Origin: a virus | IMG/VR virus record: IMGVR_UViG_3300048507_000357 | Location: 1-38,131 of that record | Direction: 5' to 3' (one strand) | Length of the DNA: 38,131 nucleotides | In this document: positions 10,501 to 19,102 of the stretch, piece by piece | Numbering within the stretch: the first letter of the stretch is position 1 | How the letters are laid out: every line of letters starts with the position of its first letter | The notes under the pieces: generated by a model | The model's database searches: none | The model's input: only the letters and a program-made list of their open reading frames with translations | Told to the model about the DNA's origin: nothing | Translations under genes and position numbers: made by a program

Positions 10501-13500
10501 TAAGGAAGGATTAAAACTTACTGATGTATTGGATATTAGACCAAGAGTTAGACCATTTGATTCAAATTCGACTAATGTATCTCCATTTGAATTTGCAGCA
10601 AGAACATTCTCTGATGGTACAAACTCAGCAAAGAATATTTTAGCATCTGATGAGTCAATATTAATTTCGTATTCTTATTATTTACCTAGAATTGATAAAA
10701 TATATTTTAATCCAGATGGAGGATTTCAATTAATTAAAGGTGTTCCTAGTGAAAATCCGTTACCACCACTTCCAATTGAAGATTGTCTAGAAATTGCTAC
10801 GATTGCACTTCCACCATATGTTTGTAATGCAGAAAATCTAGAAGTATCTTTAAAATCTCATAAAAGATATCGAATGCAAGATATCTCTTTACTTGAAGAT
10901 AGAATTAAAACTCTTGAGTATTATACAGCATTATCTCTTCTAGAATCTAAAACTGAATCACTTCAGATTGCAGATGATGCTGGATTGACTAGATTTAAGT
11001 CTGGTATTTTTGTAGATAATTTTACTACTACAAGAAATCAACTCAAGACAACTAAAGTAACCAATTCTATTGATCCAGTTAACTTTGAAATGAGACCAAC
11101 TCACTTCACAACAGAAGTGGACATGCTTATTGGATCTAGATCACTTATTGGTATTGGTACTACTTCTGCAAATAGTGCAAGTACTGCGGATGTTACTGAT
11201 ATTATTGGATCTGGTTATAGAAGAACAGGTCAACTTATTACTACAGACTATATTGATAGACTGTCTATTCAACAAAACTTTGCAACTAGAGTTGAGAATG
11301 TAACTCCGTATCTTGTTGTAACATATACTGGTAATATTGTACTATTCCCAACGTCTGATATTTGGGTTGATCAAGTAAGATTGGCACCACAGAGAATTGA
11401 AGTTGACGATTACACTCAGACTAGACTTCAACTTGAGTCTTCAGGATATGACGCCCAGACTGGTCTAGGACCCATACGTTGGGGTTCATGGGCAACTACT
11501 TGGACTGGATCTAGTGCTACATCTAGCAGCAGAACCGTACAGACAGGATCCTCCTCTAGAAATACTGGAAGAGCTATTGTAACCACAAATAGCTTCAATA
11601 CAACAACTACAACAACCACTACTAGAACTGGTAACTCTACCAGAGCAGGTAGTAGATTAAGAGTCTCTGAGACAACTGAGACAATTAATGAGGGAGATAG
11701 AGTTGTAAGTAGTGACGTGATTCCGTTTATGCGATCACGTAATATTGAATTTACTGGCAGAAGATTTAAACCAAGAACTAGATTATATGGATTCTTTGAT
11801 GGTACAGATGTAAATCGTTTTATAATTCCAAAATTGATTGAGATTAGAATGATTAGTGGATCGTTCACTTCTGGTCAAATTGTTCAAGGTAGAATGCCAA
11901 GTAGTGTAACTAGTGGCGTTGCAATTCCAACAATTTCATTTAGAGTTGCAAACTCTAATCATAAATATGGACCGATTAGTGCTCCAACTGACATATTTAC
12001 AACAAGTCCATATGATGAGAACTATACAATACCCACACAGTATTCAAGTTCTTCAATTATTCTAAACCTGGACACAAGATCTCTTGCAGAGAGTAATCAA
12101 TCACTTTATCGTGGATGGATTAGGACGGGAATGCGTCTGAGAACCAATACTGGTGAAGCTGAAATAACAAATGTAAGATTAGTTACAGATCAAGTTGGAT
12201 CTATTTTGGGTTCTTTCTTTATTCCTGATCCCAACAGACCATCAAACCCATCTTTTGAAATTGGAACTAAAGTATTCCGTCTTACAAATAATGCCACAAA
12301 TAGTCAAATTGTTGGACTTACCGACACATCTGGCACAGAACCTTACTTTGCTTCTGGAACACTGAATAATGTTCAAGAAACAATTAGATCAACAAGAAAA
12401 GCAAGATTTGATAGAGTCCCAACTCAAGAAACGATTCCTGCGAGAGATGTTAGTGTCACATCAACCTCGGCATCTAGTACTAGTACATCAGTAACACCGC
12501 TACCACCGCCACCGCCGCCACCACCGCCACCACCACCACCACCAAGACCACCAGTGTCTCCTCCTCCAAGGCGTCCACCCAGAGCACGTGTAAGGCGGCC
12601 GTTCGTTTGGCTTGGGCGACGACGACCATCCCCACCACCGAGGCGTCCACCCAGAAGACCGCCCAGAAGACCACCCCCACGCCCACGTAGACCGCCCCCA
12701 AGGCGTCCACCCAGACGTAGAGGTAAGGATCCCCTTGCACAGTCTTTCAGTGTAGCGGAGAATCCAGGACAATTTGTAACAGAGATCGAAGTTTTCTTTA
12801 GAACAAAAGATCCTGTACTTCCTGTTATCATTCAATTAAGACCGATGATTGCAGGTGTACCATCTGAACAGATCTATCCGTTCGGTGAAGTAATTCTCGA
12901 TCCTAAAGATGTTGTCGAATCCTTTGATGCATCTGAGCCAACTACTGTTGTTTTCCCTGCTCCAGTTTATCTCTCGGGTGAAACTGAGCACGCAATCGTT
13001 CTTCTATCAAATTCTAATCAGTATACTGCTTGGATTTCTAGAATGGGTGAGGTTGATGTAAGTACATTACTGCAACCAGAGTCAAGACAAGTTGTTGTTT
13101 CAGCACAACCACATTTAGGTTCTCTGTTTAAATCTCAAAATGGATCTACTTGGAACCCAAGTCAATATGAAGATCTTAAGTTCAACTTATATACTGCACA
13201 ATTTGAAGAGACTGCTACGATTTCTTTCTTCAACCCAGAATTGGGAAGAGGAAATAGTCAAATTGCAAATCTCGTTCAAGATTCTCTAGAGTTTGAATCT
13301 AAGAAGTTGATCATCGACACTAATGATATTATCAATACAAGCGCAATTGTTTTTGGCAATACTATTGTTCAAAAAGAAACTAGTGCTAGTGGAGATTATG
13401 TAGGTGTTGGTGGATCTGCAACTGGAGATTTGTCAATTGTTAATGCTGGTATTGGTTACACACCATCTGACGGTAATCAGTTTACATTCTCAAATGTTGT

Positions 13501-15211
13501 ACTGACATCCTTTAGTGGAAGAGGTAAAAACGCTACCGCTGATATTACAATTGGCGCTGTTGGAGGAACAAATGGAGTTGCTATTGCAGCAACAATTAGT
13601 TCTGGTGGATCTGGTTATCAAGTTGGTGATGTGCTTAGTGTTACTTCTATTGGTAATGATCAACTTGGAAGAAATCTACAACTGTCTCTGGGACAAATAA
13701 CAGGAGCAAATGAACTAATTCTAGACAATGTTCAAGGTGAATTTGAAGTTAATGTTTCAAAACCACTTCAATATGTAAGTCCTTCCACAGGAATTACCAC
13801 AATGGTATCTACTGGTGGAGCAGATATTGCGATCTCCGATTTTGCATTATCTTCACCACGAGAAGATGGATTGCATATCAAGGTTAATCATAAAAACCAT
13901 GGTATGCACGCTACTACTAATATTGTAAGTATTAGTGGGGTAAAACCAGACAGCAAGTCAACAACGATTGCTGCAGAATATACAAATTCTGATTCTGGAG
14001 GAATTAGTGTTGGAAGTACTAGTGGATTTGAATCTTTTGAAAATGTGTCCGTTGGTTCTACAAACCCAGGTTACGCTATTATTGATGATGAAATTGTTTC
14101 GTACACAGGAGTATCTGCGGGTCAGTTAACTGGTATTACTAGAGGTATTGATAATACAAATTCCTTTACATACCCAGTCAATTCCCAAATCTCCAAGTAT
14201 GAGATTGATGGTTTCTCTTTGAGACGTATTAATACTAATCACACTCTGTCAGATGCAATGGGTTCTAGACCTATTACTTTAGACAGTTACCATATTAGAG
14301 TTAATACCTCCACAAATGGAATCAATAGAAGCACTGGAGTTGGATTTGGATGCTTATATGCAAATTCTTCTAAGTCTGCTGGTGGTGAACAAATCTTCGC
14401 GACCCAGAACATTCAATATGAAGCAGTGAGACCAATTGTTCAAACAATGTCTCTACCAGGAACAGATATTAAAGCATCTGTTCGGGGTATTACTGCTACC
14501 AGTGTTGATGGTAATGAAGTCTCATTCGTAGAGACAGAAGACACCCCAATTAATCTAGCAGAAGATACTTATCTACCCGAACCTAGAATAATTGCTTCTA
14601 GAGTCAATGAAGTTGCTAAAAATTCTACGCAACCTGGCAATAAATCAATGGAACTTACGTTTACATTGAATTCTGCTAACGCCAACATCTCGCCAGTTAT
14701 TGACCTTGATAGAGTTGGTATGGTACTTATCTCAAATAGAGTTAACGCACCAATTGCAGATTATATAAATGATTCTAGAACAGCATCACTATCTGAAGAT
14801 CCAACAGCATTTATCTATGCCAACACACCAGTTGAACTTGAAAATGCTGCTACTTCGATAAAGATCTTCCTCTCGGGATATGTAAATACATTTGGAGACG
14901 TTAGAGCATTCTATTCTATCAGCAATACTGCTGATCCAGATCCACTCTACTATCCATTCCCAGGCAATAAGAACTTGGATGTAAATGGCAAGATCATTGA
15001 TTTTGCTAAGTGTGATGGTTCTTCCGACAAGGCAGTTCCAAAAACAGATGTTCTTGCTGCTGATAGTGCTGATTTGATCTACCGAGATTATGAATTTACG
15101 ATGGATAACTTGCCAGAGTTTAAATACTTTACTATTAAATTAGTTGGTACATCAACAAATCAAGCATATCCACCAAGAATCAAAGATCTTAGAGTAATTG
15201 CATTAGCATAA
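7520..15211 (+). CDS. Giant DUF4815-type virion structural protein with Pro/Arg tract
   Basis: The protein has 2563 residues. Residues about 10-70 ('FKPGLPVQARELTSLQSILQ', then an F-K-E-G-S motif) match the start of the DUF4815 family, which in T4-like cyanophages is a large baseplate or tail-fibre-base protein. Residues about 1320-1375 are Ser/Thr rich with an eight-Thr run. Residues 1660-1734 form a Pro/Arg tract that begins with 14 consecutive prolines after PL. A new domain starts at 1735 with 'GKDPLAQSF' and 'FVTEIEVFFRTKDP', a beta domain common in these virion proteins. GxGY modules lie near residues 1974 and 2030. AAAGGA before the ATG is the likely ribosome site. It occupies the place of T4 gp9-gp12, none of which I recognise here. 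Confidence 0.82.
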   Translation: MPQETNLNVSPYFDDFDRNKNYYKVLFKPGLPVQARELTSLQSILQDQVEQIGTHLFKEGSMVIPGQINYNNELLSVEVEEEYLGINIYSIIDDLLNTNIRGANSNVTARILYYVEGDASERNYVTLFVNYTNTGAEGKQVFDDDEVLLLEDSFIGQEINLQAGQGIAKTASVDATSIGSAIFLSDGVYYLRGTFVNVPGQTLILDAHESNPSYRVGLEIYEEFISSGQDPSLTDNAKGFNNYAAPGADRLKITAVLEKKDLDSRKNENFVELMVIRNGNVQHIEDKIKYNELAEELARRTYDQSGNFYVKPFSIHPRESLNDNKGNNGVFNKDQLTYNSNIPSDDLGTYKISPGKAFIRGFEVESGTVHYLDFNKTRSTKSLSEQGINYFTGPTLTLNRVVGAPRLGFSTTSNISLRDARIGDASTIVSGKEIGVARVYDYALESGSYSSVAPNINEWDISLYDIQPYTEMVLNQASTLSVPTFIQGKSSGATGHLRFDTTTGIVTAYNTKGIFLKGEKLVFNGIDDGRISAAVTSYSIADAKSIYSSVGAGQTFNANIKQSKKIEYPSVTITPKSGSAPGISTVTSTGAEFINVAKPGDLVEYTNSLLSGTKVKSYARITDIPSNDSIAIVGINTVSLLNDGGLPTASISPSDFAILGSKFQSSSDNTLYTPLPKSFIASVDLDDAQITIKKEFDVTVTANATNSIQAGDNETFLPYDEERYVLINSNGEFEELTEDKFRFANGNRELRIFGVSTFGPARLIGTLKKTNIKNKVKNSITTNSIIVNKSKLVSSGIGSTTLDDGLVHGNYGYGLRVQDREICLLEPDAVKVYGVYESSDNSDAKLPSLTLFNLSGPTGSVSDFVIGEQITGQTSGAIAIYVELSTSQVANIVYLNDLKFENNEDVITSSSGITASIQQLDDGDENILSRYNLDSGHRETILDYSRLVRKPGTKDPRRSLRVVFESAEYTDSTEGDITTISSYDQFDYCELPTLKEGLKLTDVLDIRPRVRPFDSNSTNVSPFEFAARTFSDGTNSAKNILASDESILISYSYYLPRIDKIYFNPDGGFQLIKGVPSENPLPPLPIEDCLEIATIALPPYVCNAENLEVSLKSHKRYRMQDISLLEDRIKTLEYYTALSLLESKTESLQIADDAGLTRFKSGIFVDNFTTTRNQLKTTKVTNSIDPVNFEMRPTHFTTEVDMLIGSRSLIGIGTTSANSASTADVTDIIGSGYRRTGQLITTDYIDRLSIQQNFATRVENVTPYLVVTYTGNIVLFPTSDIWVDQVRLAPQRIEVDDYTQTRLQLESSGYDAQTGLGPIRWGSWATTWTGSSATSSSRTVQTGSSSRNTGRAIVTTNSFNTTTTTTTTRTGNSTRAGSRLRVSETTETINEGDRVVSSDVIPFMRSRNIEFTGRRFKPRTRLYGFFDGTDVNRFIIPKLIEIRMISGSFTSGQIVQGRMPSSVTSGVAIPTISFRVANSNHKYGPISAPTDIFTTSPYDENYTIPTQYSSSSIILNLDTRSLAESNQSLYRGWIRTGMRLRTNTGEAEITNVRLVTDQVGSILGSFFIPDPNRPSNPSFEIGTKVFRLTNNATNSQIVGLTDTSGTEPYFASGTLNNVQETIRSTRKARFDRVPTQETIPARDVSVTSTSASSTSTSVTPLPPPPPPPPPPPPPPRPPVSPPPRRPPRARVRRPFVWLGRRRPSPPPRRPPRRPPRRPPPRPRRPPPRRPPRRRGKDPLAQSFSVAENPGQFVTEIEVFFRTKDPVLPVIIQLRPMIAGVPSEQIYPFGEVILDPKDVVESFDASEPTTVVFPAPVYLSGETEHAIVLLSNSNQYTAWISRMGEVDVSTLLQPESRQVVVSAQPHLGSLFKSQNGSTWNPSQYEDLKFNLYTAQFEETATISFFNPELGRGNSQIANLVQDSLEFESKKLIIDTNDIINTSAIVFGNTIVQKETSASGDYVGVGGSATGDLSIVNAGIGYTPSDGNQFTFSNVVLTSFSGRGKNATADITIGAVGGTNGVAIAATISSGGSGYQVGDVLSVTSIGNDQLGRNLQLSLGQITGANELILDNVQGEFEVNVSKPLQYVSPSTGITTMVSTGGADIAISDFALSSPREDGLHIKVNHKNHGMHATTNIVSISGVKPDSKSTTIAAEYTNSDSGGISVGSTSGFESFENVSVGSTNPGYAIIDDEIVSYTGVSAGQLTGITRGIDNTNSFTYPVNSQISKYEIDGFSLRRINTNHTLSDAMGSRPITLDSYHIRVNTSTNGINRSTGVGFGCLYANSSKSAGGEQIFATQNIQYEAVRPIVQTMSLPGTDIKASVRGITATSVDGNEVSFVETEDTPINLAEDTYLPEPRIIASRVNEVAKNSTQPGNKSMELTFTLNSANANISPVIDLDRVGMVLISNRVNAPIADYINDSRTASLSEDPTAFIYANTPVELENAATSIKIFLSGYVNTFGDVRAFYSISNTADPDPLYYPFPGNKNLDVNGKIIDFAKCDGSSDKAVPKTDVLAADSADLIYRDYEFTMDNLPEFKYFTIKLVGTSTNQAYPPRIKDLRVIALA
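12497..12721 (+). repeat. GC-rich Pro/Arg codon tract with 15-nt repeats
   Basis: Inside the giant structural gene, 14 CCN codons (12503-12544) are followed by Arg/Pro-rich code. The 15-mer AGGCGTCCACCCAGA occurs exactly three times, at 12569-12583, 12641-12655 and 12701-12715. The spacings are 72 and 60 bases, so frame is kept. The region is far richer in GC than its flanks, which points to local expansion of a low-complexity linker. Confidence 0.9.
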
Positions 15212-15212
15212 T

Positions 15213-15431
15213 ATGGAAAATGAACCTCGTTATTTGAAAGTTGAAGGGCATAGTTATCTCGTAAGGGATACTATGTCCAATGCAATTATCAATAAGAATC
15301 AAACAGAATTTCATCAATATAAAACTTTACGTAAGATAAAGAATGATGAAAAAGATAGACTTAACAAACTTGAAGATGATATCAGTGAAGTTAAAGATCT
15401 TCTAAGACAACTAGTAGACAAGGGTCTGTAA
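15213..15431 (+). CDS. Conserved small hypothetical protein, coiled-coil C-terminus
   Basis: This 72-residue protein starts one base after the stop of the giant structural gene and ends one base before gp13, so it is probably translated by coupling. Residues about 38-70 have heptad-like spacing of I/L ('LNKLEDDISEVKDLLRQL'), which suggests a short coiled coil. The N-terminus ('MENEPRYLKVEGHSYLVRD') does not match a T4 protein I know. Small proteins of this kind are found before gp13 in cyanophages. Its place suggests a neck, tail or assembly role, but function is unknown. Confidence 0.75.
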   Translation: MENEPRYLKVEGHSYLVRDTMSNAIINKNQTEFHQYKTLRKIKNDEKDRLNKLEDDISEVKDLLRQLVDKGL

Positions 15432-15432
15432 A

Positions 15433-16263
15433 ATGGCAACACCAGCATCTCGACAAGGACTAATAGATTATGCTAAAAGGCAGTTGGGTGCTCCTGTCTT
15501 AGAGATTAATGTTGCAGATGAGCAGCTTGATGATATTATTGATGACTCACTTCAATATTTTTATGAACGCCATTTTGATGGAGTGATACAAACATATTTG
15601 AAGTATGAAATAACACAATCCGATATTGATAGGGCACGAGGTGGAGTTGGTATAGCAACAACTTCTGCCACTACTAACATTGCAGGAACTCAGACAACAT
15701 TTGACTTTACCGAGAATAATAATTTTATTCAAGTTCCACCACAAGTTTTAGGTATTAATAAAGTATTTGCCTTTGAAGGATCTAGTGGCATTTCGGGTGG
15801 TATGTTTAATATTAAATATCAATTATTTTTAAATGATGTTTACTTTTGGGGTTCTACTGAACTCTTAACATATTCTATGGTTAAAAGATATCTATCCGAT
15901 ATTGACTTCTTATTAACCACAGAAAAACAAATAAGATTTAATCAGAGACAAGATAGACTTTATATGGATATGGATTGGGGATCTTTAGTTCCTGGTCAAT
16001 TCTTAATTATTGACTGTTACAGACTTCTAGATCCAAATGACTCTCCTAGAGTATGGAGTGATTCTTTTCTTAAGAAGTATGTTACTGCTTCACTTAAGAA
16101 ACAATGGGGTCAAAATCTAATTAAATTTCAAGGAGTCAAACTTCCTGGAGGAACTGAATTAAATGGGAGGCAAATATATGATGATGGTGTTACTGAACTA
16201 AATTCTTTAATGGATAAGATGTCTTCTACATATGAACTTCCACCTTTAGATATGATCGGTTAA
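15433..16263 (+). CDS. gp13: Neck protein gp13
   Basis: The 276-residue protein matches the T4-like gp13 head-completion (neck) family: 'RQGLIDYAKRQLGAPVLEIN' near the start, 'QLDDIIDDSLQYFYERHFDG' at about 31-50, and 'FLKKYVTASLKKQWGQNL' at about 215-232. T4 gp13 is 309 residues. With gp14 it forms the neck ring that seals the filled head and accepts the tail. The ATG follows the previous stop by one base, and gp14 starts four bases after its stop, so the two neck genes are likely translated together. Confidence 0.87.
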   Translation: MATPASRQGLIDYAKRQLGAPVLEINVADEQLDDIIDDSLQYFYERHFDGVIQTYLKYEITQSDIDRARGGVGIATTSATTNIAGTQTTFDFTENNNFIQVPPQVLGINKVFAFEGSSGISGGMFNIKYQLFLNDVYFWGSTELLTYSMVKRYLSDIDFLLTTEKQIRFNQRQDRLYMDMDWGSLVPGQFLIIDCYRLLDPNDSPRVWSDSFLKKYVTASLKKQWGQNLIKFQGVKLPGGTELNGRQIYDDGVTELNSLMDKMSSTYELPPLDMIG

Positions 16264-16267
16264 TACT

Positions 16268-17671
16268 ATGGCGTTAAATCCATTCTTTCTCCATGGTTCT
16301 TCTGGAGAGCAAAATTTAATTCAAGATTTAGTTAACGAGCAACTAAAAATGTTCGGTGTTGAAATTTACTATATTCCAAGAGTATATGTAAATGAAAAGA
16401 CCGTAATGGAAGAGGTGTCTAGATCAGAATTTACAGCAGCAGTTCCATTAGAAGCATATGTAGATACTTACGAAGGTTTTAGTGGAGCAGGAACACTTTT
16501 ATCTAAGTTTGGAGTTCAAGAAATTGACGATCTTACTATAATAATATCCAAAGAAAGATATGAGACTGTTATTGAACAGCAGATAGCAGTAATAGATAAA
16601 ACCAAATTAACATCTAGACCAAAAGAAGGCGATTTAATCTATTTCCCACTTGGAGATAGATTGTTTGAAATTAAATATGTAGAGCATGAAAAACCTTTTT
16701 GGCAATTGCAAAAGAATTATGTTTACGAACTTAGATTAGAACTTTTTGCTTACAACGATGAAGAGATAGATACTGGCATCTCTGAAATAGATGATAATAC
16801 TGTAGATGCTGGATATATTCAAACATTCAATATGGTTGGTGTTGGGTCTACTGCAACAGCAGTAACAACACTTGTTCCAAGTGGTGCAGTAAGGAATATT
16901 ATTGTATCCAGAAGAGGGCATGGATATGAAGAGATACCAAGAGTTGCAATAACATCCGCACCCGATGGTGGTGTAACTGCAGTTGGTATTGCGTCAATGT
17001 TCTATGGAATTATAGACCTTTGCGATCCAAGTCCAGACAATGGAAGGGTTCAAAGAGTACAAATGGAAAATGTTGGAGCAGGGTATACTGTAAAACCAAA
17101 AGTTACCTTCCACTCTCAAACAGGATCTGGAGCATATGCAGTTGCAAATATATCAGACGCTGCAGTTGGAATTATAACAATCACAAGTGGTGGTAGTGGA
17201 TATATTGATATACCAACAGTAACTGTCGTAAAACCAGGTATTGGTAGTACCACTATTGACGCCAAACTAAGAGCTAAAATTAATATCCTTGGTGAATTGA
17301 CAGAATTAATTGTTGATGATGCTGGAGGATATTATGATGGTGTTCCTGAGATAGTTATTTCTGGACCAACACAATCTGTTGGGTATGGAACATATTTAAC
17401 AAACGAAGATGTTGTAGGATCTCAAAGTGGTGCTACAGCAAGAGTTAAATCATGGAATACTTTAACACAAATACTCAAATTAGGGGATATAACAGGTTCT
17501 TTTGTAACTGGAGAATCAATCACGGGTCAGTCAAGTGGAGCTGCATATGCAAATATTGACCTAAATAAATTTAACCTTCCTGAAGATGGGTTTGCACAAA
17601 ACAATACTATTGAAATAGAAGCAGACGCGATTCTTGATTTTAGTGAATCCAATCCATTTGGTAATCCGTAG
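16268..17671 (+). CDS. gp14: Neck protein gp14 with a repeat insertion
   Basis: Residues 1-165 match T4-like gp14 ('MALNPFFLHGSSGEQNLIQD', then 'PRVYVNEKTVMEEVSRSEF'). T4 gp14 has 256 residues; this one has 467. The surplus is about residues 200-425. It holds four Gly-Tyr modules (GHGY 217-220, GAGY 270-273, GSGY 308-311, GGYY 353-356) and two 'SGA' modules (about 377-392 and 412-430). The C-terminus ('ILDFSESNPFGNP') looks like the normal gp14 end, so the repeats appear inserted within the family fold. Such extra domains would project from the neck, possibly as a collar or whisker substitute; that role is inferred. Confidence 0.87.
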   Translation: MALNPFFLHGSSGEQNLIQDLVNEQLKMFGVEIYYIPRVYVNEKTVMEEVSRSEFTAAVPLEAYVDTYEGFSGAGTLLSKFGVQEIDDLTIIISKERYETVIEQQIAVIDKTKLTSRPKEGDLIYFPLGDRLFEIKYVEHEKPFWQLQKNYVYELRLELFAYNDEEIDTGISEIDDNTVDAGYIQTFNMVGVGSTATAVTTLVPSGAVRNIIVSRRGHGYEEIPRVAITSAPDGGVTAVGIASMFYGIIDLCDPSPDNGRVQRVQMENVGAGYTVKPKVTFHSQTGSGAYAVANISDAAVGIITITSGGSGYIDIPTVTVVKPGIGSTTIDAKLRAKINILGELTELIVDDAGGYYDGVPEIVISGPTQSVGYGTYLTNEDVVGSQSGATARVKSWNTLTQILKLGDITGSFVTGESITGQSSGAAYANIDLNKFNLPEDGFAQNNTIEIEADAILDFSESNPFGNP

Positions 17672-17681
17672 GAGATAAACC

Positions 17682-18656
17682 ATGTTTGATCATTTTTACC
17701 ATCAAATTTTTAGAAAAACTGTCATCGCATTTGGCACTCTTTTTAATGGGATGACAATTAAAAGAGATGGTGGAGAGATCATTGAAGTTCCTCTAGCATA
17801 TGGTCCAACTCAAAAGTTTTTAGCAAGATTAGAGCAACAACCAGATTTAAATAAACCAATACAAATAAGTCTACCTAGAATGTCCTTTGAATTTTCTGGG
17901 GTATCATATGATTCTGGTAGAAAATTAGCAGGAACTCAAGCATTTACAACAGCATTAAAATCAGACAAGCGTGAAATACGTAAAATGTTTCACCCAGTTC
18001 CATATAATATGTCATTTGATTTATCAATCATGACATTATTAAATGATGACGCTTTACAGGTTGTAGAACAAATACTTCCATACTTTCAACCAAACTTCAA
18101 TCTTACTATTGATTTGGTAGAATCTATTGGGGAAAAAAGAGATATTCCAATTACTTTAGACTCAGTATCATTTGTCGATAATTACGAAAGTGATTACTCT
18201 TCAAGAAGAGTTCTTTTATATACATTAAAATTTACTGCAAAGACTTATTTGTTCGGTCCAGTACCAGACAACAAAGGAGATATTATTACCAGAGTATCTA
18301 TTGGTGTTGCTGGTGGAGATCCCAGTCCAGACGCAAAAAGAGATCTGGTATACACCAGACCAATTGCAACTAAGGCATATAATAATGACGTTGTTACAAA
18401 TCTCAGCAATAATATTATTGCAGGTGAAGGTTTATTCATAGTTAATGATGCTTCAAATTTACCAGAAAAATCATACATTACTATTGATAACGAAACAATT
18501 TATATCAAAGAGAAAAATAATAATGAACTCATAGTTGCTAGAGGACAATATAGAACCAAAGCAGTAGATCATGTTGGTGGTGCTCCTATTTTTGCAATCA
18601 CTGAAGCAGATAATGATAATGTTGAGTCTGGTGATAATTTTGGATTTGGTGGTTAA
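17682..18656 (+). CDS. gp15: Tail completion / proximal sheath stabiliser gp15
   Basis: The 324-residue product starts 'MFDHFYHQIFRKTVIAFGTLF', typical of T4-like gp15 (272 residues in T4). gp15 forms the terminal hexamer on tube and sheath and docks the tail to the neck. The middle part ('PVPYNMSFDLSIMTLLNDDA', about 107-126) is also family-like. The last 110 residues (from about 215) look less conserved and are an extension. AGGAGAT overlaps the gp14 stop and sits seven bases before the ATG, a good ribosome site that fixes this start. gp16 begins two bases after its stop. Confidence 0.88.
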   Translation: MFDHFYHQIFRKTVIAFGTLFNGMTIKRDGGEIIEVPLAYGPTQKFLARLEQQPDLNKPIQISLPRMSFEFSGVSYDSGRKLAGTQAFTTALKSDKREIRKMFHPVPYNMSFDLSIMTLLNDDALQVVEQILPYFQPNFNLTIDLVESIGEKRDIPITLDSVSFVDNYESDYSSRRVLLYTLKFTAKTYLFGPVPDNKGDIITRVSIGVAGGDPSPDAKRDLVYTRPIATKAYNNDVVTNLSNNIIAGEGLFIVNDASNLPEKSYITIDNETIYIKEKNNNELIVARGQYRTKAVDHVGGAPIFAITEADNDNVESGDNFGFGG

Positions 18657-18658
18657 AA

Positions 18659-19081
18659 ATGAAAGATAAATTTAATGATCTTAATAATACTTTTGATGTT
18701 GAAGCAGAAATTGTAAAACCAGAACCAGAAAAGAAAGAACTAAAAAAACCTTCGGAATCTGAAGACGTAACTAAAGATTATGAATATACGAGAGGTAACC
18801 TCTATTCAATCATTGAGAAGGGACAAGAGGCGTTGGATTGTGCGTTGGAACTTGCTCAAGATGGGGGTCAACCAAGACAGTATGAAGTTGTTGGACAATT
18901 AATCAAAAACGTTGCAGATGCAACAGATAAATTAATTGATTTGCAAAAGAAATTGAAGGATCTGGATGCTGATGAAAAAAGTCCAACAAACGTAACAAAT
19001 AATGCGATGTTTTTTGGATCTACGGCAGAGTTATCTAAAATGCTTAAGGCACAAACTAAAAATATTCAAGAAGATAAATAG
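18659..19081 (+). CDS. gp16: Small terminase subunit gp16
   Basis: The 140-residue protein lies between gp15 and gp17, the gp16 place. The core ('YTRGNLYSIIEKGQEALDCA' at about 41-60, then 'YEVVGQLIKNVADATDKLID') is like T4-like gp16 (164 residues in T4), a coiled-coil oligomer that recognises DNA ends and stimulates the gp17 ATPase. The N-terminus is Lys/Glu rich. Unlike T4, gp16 and gp17 are not adjacent here: three accessory genes lie between them. Its last codons contain the late-promoter box of the next gene. Confidence 0.82.
   Translation: MKDKFNDLNNTFDVEAEIVKPEPEKKELKKPSESEDVTKDYEYTRGNLYSIIEKGQEALDCALELAQDGGQPRQYEVVGQLIKNVADATDKLIDLQKKLKDLDADEKSPTNVTNNAMFFGSTAELSKMLKAQTKNIQEDK
19073..19080 (+). 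promoter_or_regulatory. T4-type late promoter (GATAAATA) at gp16 end
   Basis: GATAAATA overlaps the gp16 stop and lies 22 bases before the ATG of the accessory gene at 19103. It has the same form as the boxes before gp8 and gp20. Confidence 0.5.
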
Positions 19082-19102
19082 AAAAAAAGTATTTTCTAGG
19101 AA

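Noticed and set aside
12424-12831. Gly/Arg-rich frames on the minus strand
   Set aside because: They mirror the Pro/Arg codon tract of the giant virion gene, have no ribosome site or promoter, and lie wholly inside a strong coding frame.
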